Below are positions 11,531 through 22,277 of a stretch of DNA of 64,000 nt, piece after piece; within the stretch, counting starts at the first letter, position 1, and every line of letters begins with the position of its first letter. The notes below the pieces were generated by a model that saw only the letters and a program-made list of their open reading frames with translations, did not search any database and was not told the DNA's origin. Location: contig JARLGW010000010.1 in NCBI GenBank assembly GCA_031292565.1, forward strand, positions 62,001 through 126,000. Direction: 5' to 3'. This stretch comes from Paludibacteraceae bacterium. Its GTDB lineage: Bacteria; Bacteroidota; Bacteroidia; Bacteroidales; Paludibacteraceae. Position numbers and translations under genes: made by a program.

Positions 11531-12871
11531 TTAATATGCAGCAGCTGATCCTGTACGACCCTTTATCCTGCCAGATTTTAATAATCCATCGTAATGACGC
11601 ATTAACAAATAACTTTCAATTTGTTGCAAAGTATCCAATACAACACCCACAAGGATTAACAGGGATGTTCCACCAAAGAATTGTGCAAATTGAACGTTAA
11701 TATTCATCAAACGTGCAAAAGCAGGAAGAATAGCTACAATTGCCAAGAATATAGATCCTGGGAATGTAATTCTCGACATAATTAAATCAAGATATTCTGC
11801 TGTTTTCTTACCTGGCTTTACACCTGGTATAAATCCGTTATTACGCTTCATGTCTTCCGCCATCTGAGTTGGATTAATTGTGATGGCTGTATAAAAATAG
11901 GTAAATGCAATAATCAAAACAGCGAATACAAAGTTATACCAAAAACCTGTATTATTCATAAATGCTTGCGCAAAAGAACTTGCCGCTTGAGAATTAGAGA
12001 AACCAACTACCGTAAGAGGTATAAACATAATTGCTTGGGCAAAGATAATTGGCATAACACCGGCTGCATTTATTTTCAACGGAATGTATTGTCTTACACC
12101 TCCATATTGTTTATTACCAACTACTCGTTTAGCATATTGTACAGGAATCTTTCGGGTTCCTTGTACCAACATAATACAAGCTGAAACTACAGCAAAAAGA
12201 ATTACAATTTCACCTAAGAACATAATTAAACCGCCACCTGCATCACCTAAACGAGATGCAAATTCTTTTATAAATGCTCCTGGTAGACGTGCTATGATAC
12301 CGATTAAGATGATAAACGAAATACCATTACCAACACCTTTATCTGTAATTCTTTCACCGAGCCACATAACAAACATACTCCCAGCACACAAAATAACGGT
12401 TGACGAAACTGAGAACCACCATTCTGAAGGTAGAGCCGAATTTGCATGTCTAAGCTGAACGCCGAGGTTTATTAAATAGGTAGGGCCTTGAATTAAAAGG
12501 ATAAGAACCGTTAAATAACGAGTTATTTGGTTCATCTTTCTACGTCCACTTTCACCTTCCTTTTGCATCTTTTGAAAATAAGGAACGGCAATGGTTAACA
12601 ATTGAACCACAATGGAAGCAGAAATGTAAGGCATAATACCCAATGCAAATATAGAGGCATTTGAAAATGCTCCACCGGAAAACATATCTAACAAGGATAA
12701 TAAACCTCCTCCAGCCTGATTGTGCAAGCTGGAAAGATCTGCAGGATTTATACCCGGAAGAACAATATAAGAACCAAAACGATATATTAATACGAACAAA
12801 ATTGTAGTAAGAAGTCGAGTCCTTAATTCTTCAATTTTCCAAATATTCTTAATTGTCTCTATAATCTTCAT
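11531..12871 (-). CDS. secY: Protein translocase subunit SecY
   Basis: 446 aa, about ten hydrophobic membrane segments. Forms the protein-conducting channel with SecE and SecG. Seen: FRFGSYIVLPGI near the N-terminus, LGIMPYISASIVVQLL (plug/TM2 region), QKEGESGRRKMNQITRY loop, and the C-terminal GFIPGVKPGKKTAEYL loop that contacts SecA and ribosomes. Four bases follow rplO; standard spc operon position. Confidence 0.97.
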   Translation of the reverse strand: MKIIETIKNIWKIEELRTRLLTTILFVLIYRFGSYIVLPGINPADLSSLHNQAGGGLLSLLDMFSGGAFSNASIFALGIMPYISASIVVQLLTIAVPYFQKMQKEGESGRRKMNQITRYLTVLILLIQGPTYLINLGVQLRHANSALPSEWWFSVSSTVILCAGSMFVMWLGERITDKGVGNGISFIILIGIIARLPGAFIKEFASRLGDAGGGLIMFLGEIVILFAVVSACIMLVQGTRKIPVQYAKRVVGNKQYGGVRQYIPLKINAAGVMPIIFAQAIMFIPLTVVGFSNSQAASSFAQAFMNNTGFWYNFVFAVLIIAFTYFYTAITINPTQMAEDMKRNNGFIPGVKPGKKTAEYLDLIMSRITFPGSIFLAIVAILPAFARLMNINVQFAQFFGGTSLLILVGVVLDTLQQIESYLLMRHYDGLLKSGRIKGRTGSAAAY

Positions 12872-12875
12872 GCTA

Positions 12876-13322
12876 TTATAGTTTTACAACGGTTCCACCT
12901 AATGCTGTAATTGCTTCTTCGGCTGCTTTAGAAAAAGCATGTGCTTGAACGGTTAATTTAGAAGTAATGTCACCATTACTCAAAATCTTAACCAAGTGTT
13001 TCTTGGAAATCAAACCAGCACTACGTAATTCATCAACACCAACAGTTGATAGATTTGCCGTTGTAGCCAAATCTTGAATAGTACCTAGGTTAATTGCTTT
13101 GTATTCTACTCTGTTTATATTTTTAAACCCGAATTTAGGTAAACGACGTTGCAAAGGCATTTGACCTCCTTCAAAACCGTTCTTTCTTGAATAACCAGAG
13201 CGAGATTTAGCTCCTTTATGACCTCTTGTAGAGGTTCCGCCTAAACCTGATCCAGTACCACGACCGATTCTTCTTCCTGTTTTTACAGAGTTGGCTGCAG
13301 GTTTTAAGTTATTTAGATTCAT
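12876..13322 (-). CDS. rplO: 50S ribosomal protein L15
   Basis: 148 aa. Glycine/arginine-rich N-terminal extension ([20 protein letters not shown]) and a globular C-terminal half ending in [12 protein letters not shown], as in all bacterial L15. A late 50S assembly protein. Between rpmD (30 bp) and secY. Confidence 0.96.
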   Translation of the reverse strand: MNLNNLKPAANSVKTGRRIGRGTGSGLGGTSTRGHKGAKSRSGYSRKNGFEGGQMPLQRRLPKFGFKNINRVEYKAINLGTIQDLATTANLSTVGVDELRSAGLISKKHLVKILSNGDITSKLTVQAHAFSKAAEEAITALGGTVVKL

Positions 13323-13352
13323 ATCTAATATTATAAAATTAGTTGTACTTTG

Positions 13353-13529
13353 TTATTTTTCAATTTCAACCAAATGTTTCACTTTGGCTACCATACCTAA
13401 AATTTGAGGGGTAGCTTCATGCTCAACAACAGAATTGATTTTATGTAAACCAAGAGCTTCCAAAGTTAACTTTTGAACTTTAGGACATCTAATCTTGCTC
13501 CTTACTTGTTTGATTTTTATTTTTGACAT
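13353..13529 (-). CDS. rpmD: 50S ribosomal protein L30
   Basis: 58 aa, found by translating the gap between rpsE and rplO: begins MSKIKIKQVRSKIRCP and continues with KLTLEALGLHKINSVVEH, the typical single-domain L30 (usual length 58-60). Eleven bases follow rpsE. Confidence 0.95.
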   Translation of the reverse strand: MSKIKIKQVRSKIRCPKVQKLTLEALGLHKINSVVEHEATPQILGMVAKVKHLVEIEK

Positions 13530-13540
13530 AGGAATATTGT

Positions 13541-14059
13541 TTATCCTTTAAATACTTTTTCTAAACTAACTCCACGATTTTGAGCTACAGTGTATGCATC
13601 ACGCATTTCACCAAGAGCTTCAATGGTAGCTTTTACCAAGTTATGAGGGTTTGACGAACCTTTTGACTTTGCAAGCACGTCTGTAATACCAACGCTTTCA
13701 AGAACCGCACGCATAGCACCACCAGCTTTAACCCCAGTACCATGAGAAGCTGGTTTTAAAAACACTTGTGCACCACCGAACTTAGATAGCTGTTCGTGAG
13801 GAATAGTTCCTTTCAAAACCGGTACGCGAATCAAGTTTTTCTTTGCTGCTTCAATGCCTTTGGCTATTGCAGCAGTAACTTCACCTGCTTTACCTAATCC
13901 CCAACCAACAATTCCGTCCTCATTTCCAACCACAACTATGGCTGAAAAACTAAATGTACGACCTCCTTTTGTAACTTTCGTTACACGATTGATAGCTACT
14001 AGTCTATCTTTTAACTCCAAGTCGTTAGTCGTTTTTACTCTATTATTAATTCCTGCCAT
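13541..14059 (-). CDS. rpsE: 30S ribosomal protein S5
   Basis: 172 aa. The N-terminal double-stranded RNA-binding domain ([20 protein letters not shown]) and the C-terminal domain with [17 protein letters not shown]-like segment are both present. Involved in decoding accuracy and helicase action on mRNA. Six bases follow rplR. Confidence 0.96.
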   Translation of the reverse strand: MAGINNRVKTTNDLELKDRLVAINRVTKVTKGGRTFSFSAIVVVGNEDGIVGWGLGKAGEVTAAIAKGIEAAKKNLIRVPVLKGTIPHEQLSKFGGAQVFLKPASHGTGVKAGGAMRAVLESVGITDVLAKSKGSSNPHNLVKATIEALGEMRDAYTVAQNRGVSLEKVFKG

Positions 14060-14065
14060 AATCTT

Positions 14066-14410
14066 TTATAATTTAAGTCCTCCCTTACGCGCACCTTCAG
14101 CTAGTTCTTTTACACGACCGTGGTATAGAAAACCATTACGATCAAAAACTACTTCAGCAATGCCAGCTTCAAGAGCTAATTTTGCAACACTTTCGCCCAC
14201 TTTTGCGGCTACTTCTTTTTTAGTTACTTTATCCTTGATTTCAAGGGAAGATGCAGATACAAGGGTTTTACCTTGAACATCATCAATTATTTGAACATAA
14301 ATTTGCGCATTGCTTCTAAACACGGTTAGGCGAGGTTTTTCAGCTGTACCCGTAATCTTACTACGAATATGCGCTTTTATTTTTAGTCTTCTTTCTAATT
14401 TTACTGACAT
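14066..14410 (-). CDS. rplR: 50S ribosomal protein L18
   Basis: 114 aa. Binds 5S rRNA with L5. Seen: [18 protein letters not shown], the conserved LVSASS, and the ending [20 protein letters not shown]. Sixteen bases follow rplF. Confidence 0.96.
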   Translation of the reverse strand: MSVKLERRLKIKAHIRSKITGTAEKPRLTVFRSNAQIYVQIIDDVQGKTLVSASSLEIKDKVTKKEVAAKVGESVAKLALEAGIAEVVFDRNGFLYHGRVKELAEGARKGGLKL

Positions 14411-14426
14411 AGTTTCAACTATTTAA

Positions 14427-14981
14427 TTATTTAGCACCGGCTGATTTACCTGCTTTACGACGAATATATTCACCCACAAACTTAACACCTTTTCCTTTAT
14501 ATGGTTCAGGTTTACGAAAAGAACGAATCTTCGCACATACTTGACCAATAAGTTGTTTATCGGCACTTTCCAAAATCACAATAGGATTTTGATTTCTTTC
14601 ACTCTTAGTCTCAACTTTAATTTCTTTAGGTAATCCTAAAAATATTTGGTGAGTATATCCTAAAGAGAATTCAAGAACTTGACCTTGATTGGAAACACGG
14701 TAACCGACTCCAACCAATTCCATTTCTTTTTTATACCCTTCAGAAACTCCAATAATCATATTATTGATTAAAGAACGGTACAAACCATGCTTTGATTTGC
14801 TATCCTTTTCTTCGTTTTGACGACTTACGATACATTCATTTCCGTTTATTTCAACAGAAATATTTGGAGAAATTTCTTGAGTAAGTTCTCCTTTTGAACC
14901 CTTTACAGTTACTAATGAATCTTTTATAGAAACAGTAACTCCAGAGGGTATATTAATTGGTAATCTTCCTATTCTAGACAT
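14427..14981 (-). CDS. rplF: 50S ribosomal protein L6
   Basis: 184 aa. Two repeats of the L6 fold: MSRIGRLPINIPSGV opens the first, GVGYRVSNQGQVLEFSLGYTH spans the junction, and the signature KPEPYKGKGVKF closes the second. Lies near the sarcin-ricin loop. 21 bp follow rpsH. Confidence 0.96.
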   Translation of the reverse strand: MSRIGRLPINIPSGVTVSIKDSLVTVKGSKGELTQEISPNISVEINGNECIVSRQNEEKDSKSKHGLYRSLINNMIIGVSEGYKKEMELVGVGYRVSNQGQVLEFSLGYTHQIFLGLPKEIKVETKSERNQNPIVILESADKQLIGQVCAKIRSFRKPEPYKGKGVKFVGEYIRRKAGKSAGAK

Positions 14982-15002
14982 GAGTATTTTTCCTCCTATA
15001 CA

Positions 15003-15398
15003 TTAATAAATGAAACATAGAACTTCACCACCTACATTTTCATTGCGAGCTTCTTTGTCAGTCATCACGCCTTTTGATGTAGATAGGATTGCAATACCCA
15101 AACCGTTAAGAACAGATGGAATTTCTTTGTGGCTTACGTATTGACGTAAACCAGGAGTAGAAATTCTAAGTAATTTCTTAATTGAATTAACTTTGTTGAT
15201 AGGATCGTACTTCAAAGCAATTTTGATTGTGCCTTGAGGTCCGTCTTCAACAAATTTGTAATTTAGGATATAGCCTTTTTCATGCAATATCCTTGTAATT
15301 TCCTTCTTCAAATTAGAAGCAGGAATTTCCACAACACGATGGTTAGCTTTGATAGCGTTACGCAATCGTGTTAAATAATCTGCTATTGGATCTGTCAT
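15003..15398 (-). CDS. rpsH: 30S ribosomal protein S8
   Basis: 131 aa. [15 protein letters not shown] at the start and the C-terminal [20 protein letters not shown] signature. In E. coli S8 represses its operon by binding the rplE leader; whether that happens here is unknown. The 76 bp to rpsN is the widest gap in this part of the operon. Confidence 0.96.
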   Translation of the reverse strand: MTDPIADYLTRLRNAIKANHRVVEIPASNLKKEITRILHEKGYILNYKFVEDGPQGTIKIALKYDPINKVNSIKKLLRISTPGLRQYVSHKEIPSVLNGLGIAILSTSKGVMTDKEARNENVGGEVLCFIY

Positions 15399-15474
15399 AA
15401 AAGATGTTTTTAAATTGATCTCGTCTATCGAGACAATATTTACTTAAACAATAATTGAAATTTTTTGCTGAATG

Positions 15475-15744
15475 TTACCAGCTTGCCTTTTTCACTCCGG
15501 GAATTAACCCTTGTGAAGCCATTTCTCTAAATTGAATACGAGAAATTCCAAACTGACGCATATATCCTTTTGGACGACCTGTCATTTTACAACGATTGTG
15601 TAAACGAACAGGGGATGCATTTTTGGGTAAACTTTGTAGCCCTTCGTAGTTACCATCGGCAATTAATTGAGCTCTTTTTGCTGCATACTTAGCAACTAAT
15701 TTTGCTCTTTTTACCTCACGGGCTTTCATCGATTCTTTAGCCAT
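15475..15744 (-). CDS. rpsN: 30S ribosomal protein S14 (zinc-free form)
   Basis: 89 aa. The long, zinc-independent type: only one cysteine ([20 protein letters not shown]) and no CXXC pairs, unlike the 61-residue zinc-binding form. Ends in [11 protein letters not shown]. 18 bp follow rplE. Confidence 0.95.
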   Translation of the reverse strand: MAKESMKAREVKRAKLVAKYAAKRAQLIADGNYEGLQSLPKNASPVRLHNRCKMTGRPKGYMRQFGISRIQFREMASQGLIPGVKKASW

Positions 15745-15762
15745 AGTATATTTTCCTTTTAA

Positions 15763-16308
15763 TTAGTTTTTCTTAAAGGGCAAACCGAATTCTTTCAATA
15801 AAGCAAACCCTTCTTCGTCTGTTTGAGCTGTAGTTACCAGTGTAATGTTCATACCCAAAATTCGTTGTACACTTTCGATGTTGATTTCAGGAAAAATGAT
15901 TTGCTCTTGAATACCTAAAGTATAATTACCACGGCCATCCAATTTGTTTTCAATTCCCTTAAAGTCACGAATACGAGGAAGAGCTACTTTTACTAATCTT
16001 TCAAGAAATTCATACATTTGCTCTCCACGAAGTGTTACTCTAACGCCGATAGGCATTTTTTTACGCAACTTGAAGTTTGATATATCTTTCTTTGAAGTTG
16101 TAGCAACGGCTTTTTGACCAGCAATAGCTGTAATTTCAGTGATTGCACTTTCGATAATTTTTTTATCAGCAACTGCAATACCTAACCCTTGATTGATAAC
16201 AATTTTCTCAAGTTGAGGAACTTGCATAACTGAACTATAGCCAAATTCTTTTATTAAAGCTGGCACAATGCGATCTTTGTAATCGGCTTTTAAACTTGCT
16301 GTATTCAT
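15763..16308 (-). CDS. rplE: 50S ribosomal protein L5
   Basis: 181 aa. Binds 5S rRNA in the central protuberance. Seen: the signature [34 protein letters not shown], and the IRDFKGI segment. Its ATG shares one base with the rplX stop (TAATG), indicating translational coupling. Confidence 0.96.
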   Translation of the reverse strand: MNTASLKADYKDRIVPALIKEFGYSSVMQVPQLEKIVINQGLGIAVADKKIIESAITEITAIAGQKAVATTSKKDISNFKLRKKMPIGVRVTLRGEQMYEFLERLVKVALPRIRDFKGIENKLDGRGNYTLGIQEQIIFPEINIESVQRILGMNITLVTTAQTDEEGFALLKEFGLPFKKN

Positions 16309-16628
16309 TATTTAATATCCTCCCCTGATTTTTTAGCAAAACGAACTAATTTTCCGGTTTCGTTTAATTTACGACCGATACGAGTTGGTTTTCCTGATTT
16401 AGGATCTAACACATTCAAATTAGAAATGTGTATAGAAGCTTCTTTTTTTACTATTCCTCCTTGAGGACTTTTTGCATTGGGCTTAGTGTTTTTTGACACC
16501 ATGTTAATACCTTCTACTATCGCACGACTTTCTTTCACAAGAACCTTCAATACGCGGCCGGTATTCCCTTTATCTTCTCCGGCATTTACAAATACGGTAT
16601 CGCCTTTTTTAATATGTAATTTACTCAT
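16308..16628 (-). CDS. rplX: 50S ribosomal protein L24
   Basis: 106 aa. An assembly-initiator protein with a KOW motif ([20 protein letters not shown]). The stop codon overlaps the rplE start by one base. 21 bp follow rplN. Confidence 0.96.
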   Translation of the reverse strand: MSKLHIKKGDTVFVNAGEDKGNTGRVLKVLVKESRAIVEGINMVSKNTKPNAKSPQGGIVKKEASIHISNLNVLDPKSGKPTRIGRKLNETGKLVRFAKKSGEDIK

Positions 16629-16649
16629 TACTGTAATTTTTTAAGAGGA

Positions 16650-17015
16650 TTAAAGCACTTCAGGGGCTAACGAAATAATTTTCATATTCGTAGCACGAAG
16701 CTCTCTGGCTACCGGGCCGAAAATGCGGCTACCCCGAATTTCACCTGTATTATTTAAAAGTACACAAGCGTTATCATCAAAACGTATATATGAACCATCT
16801 TGACGACGCACTTCTTTTTTAGTTCTCACAATAACAGCTTTTGAGACAGCTCCTTTTTTGACATCACTAGCGGGAATCGTACTTTTGATTGCCACTACAA
16901 TAATATCGCCTACGGTTGCATAACGTTTTCCGGTACCACCTAGTACACGAATACATAAGGCTTCTTTTGCCCCGCTATTATCTGCGACTACTAATCTTGA
17001 TTCTGGTTGTATCAT
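16650..17015 (-). CDS. rplN: 50S ribosomal protein L14
   Basis: 121 aa. Starts [19 protein letters not shown] and holds the signature ENACVLLN-like [20 protein letters not shown]. Faces the subunit interface. Two bases separate it from rpsQ. Confidence 0.96.
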   Translation of the reverse strand: MIQPESRLVVADNSGAKEALCIRVLGGTGKRYATVGDIIVVAIKSTIPASDVKKGAVSKAVIVRTKKEVRRQDGSYIRFDDNACVLLNNTGEIRGSRIFGPVARELRATNMKIISLAPEVL

Positions 17016-17017
17016 AA

Positions 17018-17275
17018 TTACTTAACTCTTTCGATTATTTCTACTAATCTCCATTTTTTTGTTTTGCTCAATGGTCGAGTTTCCATAATTTTCACAATGT
17101 CACCAATGCTACATTCATTTTTCTCGTCGTGAGCGTGATATTTCTTCGTTTTGTTAACGAATTTCCCATAAATCGGGTGTTTTTCTTTCCACTTAACTGC
17201 AACTGTAATGGTTTTGTCCATTTTGTTGCTGGAAACTATACCTGATCTTTCTTTTCTTAAATTTCTTGTTTCCAT
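17018..17275 (-). CDS. rpsQ: 30S ribosomal protein S17
   Basis: 85 aa from the ATG at 17275, giving [18 protein letters not shown], the start used by Bacteroidota S17. A longer in-frame opening to 17332 exists but would overlap rpmC by about 50 bp and adds 19 residues unlike any S17. Signature segment [20 protein letters not shown] is complete. Confidence 0.95.
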   Translation of the reverse strand: METRNLRKERSGIVSSNKMDKTITVAVKWKEKHPIYGKFVNKTKKYHAHDEKNECSIGDIVKIMETRPLSKTKKWRLVEIIERVK

Positions 17276-17282
17276 CACAATA

Positions 17283-17480
17283 TTATTGTTGGTTAATTTC
17301 CCTCTGACGCAACTCTGTTGCCATTTTGGCAATTGTTCTTCTCATTGCTTTAATTTGCAAAGGATTATCAAGAGGAGAAATACTGTGATTCAAGGCCATA
17401 CGCACTAACAATTCTTTGTTTGTGTCTAATTGTTCTTGAATTTCTTTTGTAGTTAATTCTTTAATTTCTCTTGTTTTCAT
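17283..17480 (-). CDS. rpmC: 50S ribosomal protein L29
   Basis: 65 aa, two-helix protein at the tunnel exit. [19 protein letters not shown] at the start and the signature [19 protein letters not shown] are present. Three bases follow rplP. Confidence 0.95.
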   Translation of the reverse strand: MKTREIKELTTKEIQEQLDTNKELLVRMALNHSISPLDNPLQIKAMRRTIAKMATELRQREINQQ

Positions 17481-17483
17481 TTC

Positions 17484-17918
17484 CTAGGCATTTAAAGATG
17501 TTGTGTCATAATCTCTCCTGATAACAAACTTTGTTGTAATAGGTAATTTTTGTGCTGCAAGGCGTAGTGCTTCTTTTGCAATATCAAATGAAACGCCTTC
17601 CACTTCAATAATCATTCTACCTGGAGTTACCGGAGCAACAAATCCTTCTGGGGATCCTTTTCCTTTACCCATACGAACTTCAGCTGGCTTCTTAGTAATC
17701 GGTTTGTCTGGAAAAATTCTTATCCAAATTTGTCCTTGTCTTTGCATATAACGGGTTACAGCAATACGGGCAGCTTCGATCTGACGACCGGTGATCCATT
17801 TTGTCTCTAACGATTTTATACCAAAAGAACCGAATGCCAATTGATTCCCTCTTTGAGCATTTCCCTTCATTCGACCTTTTTGTTGTCTTCTGAACTTAGT
17901 CTTCTTTGGTTGTAACAT
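17484..17918 (-). CDS. rplP: 50S ribosomal protein L16
   Basis: 144 aa. Near the A and P sites. Seen: [19 protein letters not shown], the conserved [20 protein letters not shown] and [11 protein letters not shown]. 29 bp follow rpsC. Confidence 0.96.
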   Translation of the reverse strand: MLQPKKTKFRRQQKGRMKGNAQRGNQLAFGSFGIKSLETKWITGRQIEAARIAVTRYMQRQGQIWIRIFPDKPITKKPAEVRMGKGKGSPEGFVAPVTPGRMIIEVEGVSFDIAKEALRLAAQKLPITTKFVIRRDYDTTSLNA

Positions 17919-17947
17919 ATTCTTTACAATTCAATTTCGTTTCCTAA

Positions 17948-18682
17948 TTATTTCCTTTTTTTCTTGAACCCTTTTGAGTTCCCTTCGCGTCGATCATTAC
18001 CAGATGATGCATGAGAGGTTTCTTTGCTAGAGGTAAACGATGGAGCTAAGTCTTTTTTACCATAGATTTCTCCACGGCAAATCCAAACTTTTATTCCAAT
18101 CAAACCTACTTTTGTCAAAGCTTCAGCATTGGCATAATCTATATCTGCTCTTAATGTATGAAGAGGTGTTCTTCCTTCTTTATACATTTCAGAACGAGCC
18201 ATTTCTGCTCCATTCAAACGACCTGAAATAAGCACTTTAATACCTTCCGCTCCCATTCTCATGGTTGATGCAATAGACATCTTAATTGCACGACGGTAAG
18301 CTATTTTTCCTTCTACTTGACGGGCAATATTACTTGCTACGATAACGGCATCAAGTTCCGGACGCTTAATTTCAAATATGTTGATTTGAACATCTTTGTC
18401 TGTGATTTTCTTCAATTCTTCTTTTAACTTGTCAACTTCTTGTCCACCTTTACCGATGATAATTCCCGGACGGGCAGTACAAACTGTGATTGTAACAAGC
18501 TTCAAGGTTCTTTCAATAACAATACGCGAAACACTTGCTTTAGCTAAACGAGCATTTAAGTATTTTCTTATTTTGCTATCTTCTAACAATGTGTCACCAT
18601 AATTGTTTCCACCATACCAATTAGAGTCCCAGCCTCTGATGATACCTAAACGATTACTGATTGGATTTACTTTCTGTCCCAT
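17948..18682 (-). CDS. rpsC: 30S ribosomal protein S3
   Basis: 244 aa. KH domain with the GXXG loop [14 protein letters not shown], then the C-terminal domain including [15 protein letters not shown] Ser/Lys-rich tail (from about 215) extends past the conserved part. Mouth of the mRNA entry channel. Six bases follow rplV. Confidence 0.96.
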   Translation of the reverse strand: MGQKVNPISNRLGIIRGWDSNWYGGNNYGDTLLEDSKIRKYLNARLAKASVSRIVIERTLKLVTITVCTARPGIIIGKGGQEVDKLKEELKKITDKDVQINIFEIKRPELDAVIVASNIARQVEGKIAYRRAIKMSIASTMRMGAEGIKVLISGRLNGAEMARSEMYKEGRTPLHTLRADIDYANAEALTKVGLIGIKVWICRGEIYGKKDLAPSFTSSKETSHASSGNDRREGNSKGFKKKRK

Positions 18683-18688
18683 TTAGTA

Positions 18689-19096
18689 TTAATTTTGATC
18701 GTTAGTATTTTTAGTGTCAACAAACACGGTTACATGGTTTGAACGCTTGCGAATTCTATAACCTCTTCCTTGTGGTGCTGGACGAAGTCTTTTTAGCATA
18801 CGCGCTGAATCGACCGATATACCACTTACATACAAAGTAGCAGTCTCTGCTTTTTGTTCTGTTTTTTGTTCCCAATTGGCAATTGCTGAACGCAATAGTT
18901 TTTCCAATTTATCAGAAGCCTCTTTGGTTGAAAATTTCAACACTCCTAGAGCTTTACTCACTTCCATTCCACGAATTAAATCTGCTAAAAGGCGCATCTT
19001 CCGAGGAGATGTCGGCACATTATTTAATTTAGCGAAGTAAAGAGACTTTTGGGCTTCTTTTCTTTCTTCTGCAGAAATTCTTTTTCTTTTACCCAT
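18689..19096 (-). CDS. rplV: 50S ribosomal protein L22
   Basis: 135 aa. The tunnel-lining loop segment [20 protein letters not shown] is intact; the N-terminal [21 protein letters not shown] is typical. 37 bp follow rpsS. No macrolide-resistance-type deletion in the loop is apparent. Confidence 0.95.
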   Translation of the reverse strand: MGKRKRISAEERKEAQKSLYFAKLNNVPTSPRKMRLLADLIRGMEVSKALGVLKFSTKEASDKLEKLLRSAIANWEQKTEQKAETATLYVSGISVDSARMLKRLRPAPQGRGYRIRKRSNHVTVFVDTKNTNDQN

Positions 19097-19133
19097 TTTA
19101 TTAGATATTTTTTATTTTTCCTTTGGTAACGGA

Positions 19134-19403
19134 TTATTTTTTCTTGTTTCCTGCATGTCCTCGGAAGTTACGAGTTGGAGAGAACTCTCCTAACTTGTGT
19201 CCTACCATGTTTTCTGTAACATAAACAGGGATGAATTTATTTCCGTTATGAACTGCTATCGTATGACCTACAAAATCAGGTGAAATCATGGATGCTCTTG
19301 CCCATGTCTTAATCACGGTTTTTTTACCGTTTTCATTCATGTCAAGCACTTTCTTTTCAAGCTTCAAATTAATGTAAGGTCCTTTTTTTAATGAACGACT
19401 CAT
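19134..19403 (-). CDS. rpsS: 30S ribosomal protein S19
   Basis: 89 aa. [15 protein letters not shown] and the signature [20 protein letters not shown] are complete. Head of the small subunit, partner of S13. 22 bp follow rplB. Confidence 0.96.
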   Translation of the reverse strand: MSRSLKKGPYINLKLEKKVLDMNENGKKTVIKTWARASMISPDFVGHTIAVHNGNKFIPVYVTENMVGHKLGEFSPTRNFRGHAGNKKK

Positions 19404-19425
19404 ATTATCTACTTAATTTATGCGA

Positions 19426-20250
19426 TTATTTTTTTCTTCTTTCAATAATATATTTACTTGAAGCCTTTTTAGGAGCACGAGTTTTGTATCCTTTAGCTAA
19501 CAAGCCTTTACGAGAACGTGGATGTCCTCCTGATGCACGACCTTCACCACCACCCATTGGGTGATCTACTGGGTTCATTACAACACCTCTCACGCGAGGA
19601 CGACGTCCTTGCCATCTTGAGCGGCCTGCTTTACCAGATTCTTCAAGAGCATGATCTGAGTTACCTACACTTCCAATTGTTGCTTTGCAAGCAGCAAGTA
19701 TCTTACGTGTTTCACCTGAAGGCAATTTAATAATTGCATAATTTTCTTCTCTCGAAGTTAATTGAGCAAATGAGCCTGCAGAACGAACCAATGCTGCTCC
19801 TTGTCCGGGATTCATCTCAATGTTGTGGATGATTGTTCCTAGAGGGATGTTTAACATTGGTAAAGAATTTCCTACTTCTGGTGCAGCTTCGGCTCCCGAC
19901 ATAAGTGTTTGACCTATTTGAAGGCCATTCGGAGCTAAGATGTAGCGTTTTTCACCATCAGCATAAAACAACAAAGCAATACGAGCCGAACGATTTGGAT
20001 CGTATTCAATTGTTTTTACTACAGCAGGAACACCGTCTTTATTTCTTTTGAAATCAATTACTCTATATTTTCTCTTGTGACCACCACCAATGTAGCGCAT
20101 GGTCATTTTACCGTCATTGTTACGACCTCCTGACTTAGAGAGTCCTACCAAAAGAGATTTTTCTGGAACACTTGAAGTAATTGTGTCAAAAGTTCCAATA
20201 ATTTTATGTCTCTGCCCCGGTGTTGTGGGTCTTAATTTGCGTACAGCCAT
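19426..20250 (-). CDS. rplB: 50S ribosomal protein L2
   Basis: 274 aa, the full family length. The peptidyl-transferase-proximal loop with the essential His region is present ([20 protein letters not shown]). Eight bases follow rplW. Confidence 0.97.
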   Translation of the reverse strand: MAVRKLRPTTPGQRHKIIGTFDTITSSVPEKSLLVGLSKSGGRNNDGKMTMRYIGGGHKRKYRVIDFKRNKDGVPAVVKTIEYDPNRSARIALLFYADGEKRYILAPNGLQIGQTLMSGAEAAPEVGNSLPMLNIPLGTIIHNIEMNPGQGAALVRSAGSFAQLTSREENYAIIKLPSGETRKILAACKATIGSVGNSDHALEESGKAGRSRWQGRRPRVRGVVMNPVDHPMGGGEGRASGGHPRSRKGLLAKGYKTRAPKKASSKYIIERRKK

Positions 20251-20258
20251 TTTATTTC

Positions 20259-20549
20259 TTAAATATTGCTATAAAAATCAATTTGTTCTCCTTTTTTCAA
20301 AGTAACAACAGCTCTTTTAAAATCGCTCGTTGCACCTTTAATCATACCGCCTTTTGTATAACGAGATTTTTTCTTTCCTGCTACTACGGAGGTATTTACT
20401 GCTACTACGGTTACATTGTACATGTCTTGGACAGCTTTTTTGATTTCGATTTTGTTAGCACCTTTATGTACTCTAAAACCGTATTTATTAAGCTTTTCAC
20501 CTAACATAGTCATCTTTTCTGTAACGATAGGTTTAATGATAATTGCCAT
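20259..20549 (-). CDS. rplW: 50S ribosomal protein L23
   Basis: 96 aa. Tunnel-exit protein that docks trigger factor and [22 protein letters not shown] and [20 protein letters not shown] are diagnostic. Twelve bases follow rplD. Confidence 0.95.
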   Translation of the reverse strand: MAIIIKPIVTEKMTMLGEKLNKYGFRVHKGANKIEIKKAVQDMYNVTVVAVNTSVVAGKKKSRYTKGGMIKGATSDFKRAVVTLKKGEQIDFYSNI

Positions 20550-20561
20550 TGTATAACCTCC

Positions 20562-21191
20562 TTATGCGTTAAAAATTTGTTCAATAGCAGTAACAGAACC
20601 TTCAGTCATTATAAGCGATTTTGCATTCAAAATCTTATAAGTATTTAATTCTGAAACCATTACAACTTCTGCGTTTTTCAAATTACGAGCCGACAAATAT
20701 ACATTTTTATTTGGTTCTGATAAAACAATAAGTAACTTTTTATCAGCAACTTTCAAATTATTTGTCATCGTAATGAAATCTTTTGTTTTTGGAGCTTCAA
20801 AAACGATATTGTCAATTACTAGAATACCTTCTTCTTTCGCTTTGTAGGAAAGGGCTGATTTTCTAGCTAATTGTTTTACCTTCTTATTTAATTTGAAGCT
20901 ATAGTCACGAGGAACTGGTCCAAAAACACGAGCACCGCCTCTTAACAATGGTGAGTTAATATCACCGCGACGCGCTCCGCCTCCACCTTTTTGTTTTCCT
21001 AGTTTACGAGTACTTCCGGAAATCTCATTACGTACTTTTGACTTATGAGTTCCTTGACGCTGATTGGCCAAATATTGCTTTACATCCAAATAAATTGCAT
21101 GGTCGTTAGGCTCCAATCCATAGATAGATTCATTTAATGAAATCTGTCTACCGGTGTCTTCTCCTTTGATGTTATATATACTAAGTTCCAT
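20562..21191 (-). CDS. rplD: 50S ribosomal protein L4
   Basis: 209 aa. The extended tunnel loop ([20 protein letters not shown], then [19 protein letters not shown]) is complete. In E. coli L4 also regulates the S10 operon; no matching leader was established here. One base separates it from rplC. Confidence 0.95.
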   Translation of the reverse strand: MELSIYNIKGEDTGRQISLNESIYGLEPNDHAIYLDVKQYLANQRQGTHKSKVRNEISGSTRKLGKQKGGGGARRGDINSPLLRGGARVFGPVPRDYSFKLNKKVKQLARKSALSYKAKEEGILVIDNIVFEAPKTKDFITMTNNLKVADKKLLIVLSEPNKNVYLSARNLKNAEVVMVSELNTYKILNAKSLIMTEGSVTAIEQIFNA

Positions 21192-21192
21192 T

Positions 21193-21810
21193 CTATTTGT
21201 TGATAATTACGATTGAACCTTTTGCTCCTGGAACCGAACCTTTAATTAATACAAGGTTGTGTTCTGGAATTACTTTTAACACTTGAAGGTTTTGAACGGT
21301 TACTGTGTCACCACCCATACGGCCGGCCATTCTCATCCCTTTTACAACTTTTGAAGGGAAAGAAGATGCACCAAGCGAACCGGGAGCACGCAAACGGTTA
21401 TGTTGACCGTGAGTAGCTTGACCTACCCCACCAAATCCGTGGCGTTTAACAACTCCTTGGAATCCTTTTCCTTTTGATGTACCTACTACATCTACCCAAT
21501 CCGATTCTTGGAATAATTCTACGGTGAAAGCTTCACCTAATTTGAATTCTCCTTCAAAATTTTTGAACTCGGCCAAGTATCTTTGTGGTGCTACACCCGC
21601 TTTCTTCGTATGACCCAACTCTGGTTTAGTTGTGTGTTTCTCTTTCTTTTCGGAGAAACCTAACTGTAGAGATGAATAGCCATCTGTTTCGACGGTTTTA
21701 ATTTGTGTAACAAGACAAGGACCAGCTTCGATAACAGTGCATGGTACATTTTTACCATCGGCACTGAAAACGGATGTCATTCCGATTTTTTTTCCTAATA
21801 ATCCTGGCAT
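21193..21810 (-). CDS. rplC: 50S ribosomal protein L3
   Basis: 205 aa. Assembly initiator whose loop reaches the peptidyl transferase centre. [20 protein letters not shown] at the start and the signature [15 protein letters not shown] are clear. An 86-bp gap with an imperfect dyad separates it from rpsJ. Confidence 0.96.
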   Translation of the reverse strand: MPGLLGKKIGMTSVFSADGKNVPCTVIEAGPCLVTQIKTVETDGYSSLQLGFSEKKEKHTTKPELGHTKKAGVAPQRYLAEFKNFEGEFKLGEAFTVELFQESDWVDVVGTSKGKGFQGVVKRHGFGGVGQATHGQHNRLRAPGSLGASSFPSKVVKGMRMAGRMGGDTVTVQNLQVLKVIPEHNLVLIKGSVPGAKGSIVIINK

Positions 21811-21896
21811 TTCAATTTTTATTTAGTTACTAGCATAGGCAGGTAAAGTGGGGAATTAATCCTTCACACTTTTGCCTGCTTACTTTTTTTGTTATG
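21811..21896 (-). other. rpsJ-rplC intergenic segment with imperfect dyad
   Basis: The 86 bp between rpsJ and rplC include GCAGGTAAAGTG at about 21839-21850 and CACACTTTTGCCTGC at about 21867-21881, which can pair with small bulges. It is longer than any other gap inside the S10 operon. It could be a leader, attenuator or weak terminator; the strand effect is unknown. Confidence 0.4.
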
Positions 21897-22202
21897 TTAT
21901 ACTTTAATTTCTACTTCTACCCCGCTTGGCAATTCAAGTTTCATCAACGCATCAACAGTTTTAGCTGTTGAACTATAGATGTCGATTAATCTTTTGTAAG
22001 AACATAGTTCGAATTGTTCACGTGATTTCTTGTTCACAAATGTTGCACGGTTTACAGTGAAAATGCTTTTGTGTGTAGGCAACGGAATTGGACCACTTAC
22101 AACAGCACCTGTTGCTTTTACCGTTTTCACGATCTTCTCAGCTGACTTGTCAACCAAGTTGTGATCGTACGATTTTAATTTGATTCTAATTTTTTGACTC
22201 AT
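21897..22202 (-). CDS. rpsJ: 30S ribosomal protein S10
   Basis: 101 aa. [18 protein letters not shown] and the signature [18 protein letters not shown] are complete. Also the NusB partner in antitermination in other bacteria. First gene of the S10 part; a hairpin at 22222-22267 separates it from fusA and tuf is missing. Confidence 0.96.
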   Translation of the reverse strand: MSQKIRIKLKSYDHNLVDKSAEKIVKTVKATGAVVSGPIPLPTHKSIFTVNRATFVNKKSREQFELCSYKRLIDIYSSTAKTVDALMKLELPSGVEVEIKV

Positions 22203-22221
22203 TATTTATTTATTTGTTTTG

Positions 22222-22267
22222 AAAAAGCCCCCGACTAAGAGTCATACGCTAGTCGGGAATTTTTTCA
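22222..22267 (-). terminator. Terminator-like hairpin between fusA and rpsJ
   Basis: CCCGACTA at 22230-22237 pairs with TAGTCGGG at 22250-22257. Read on the minus strand, the hairpin follows the fusA stop by 20 bp and leads into GGGGGCTTTTTC. It can end or attenuate the str transcript before the S10 genes. Confidence 0.7.
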
Positions 22268-22277
22268 AATATTGTTT

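Noticed and set aside
17276-17332. Longer start for rpsQ
   Set aside because: It would overlap rpmC and adds a non-family extension.
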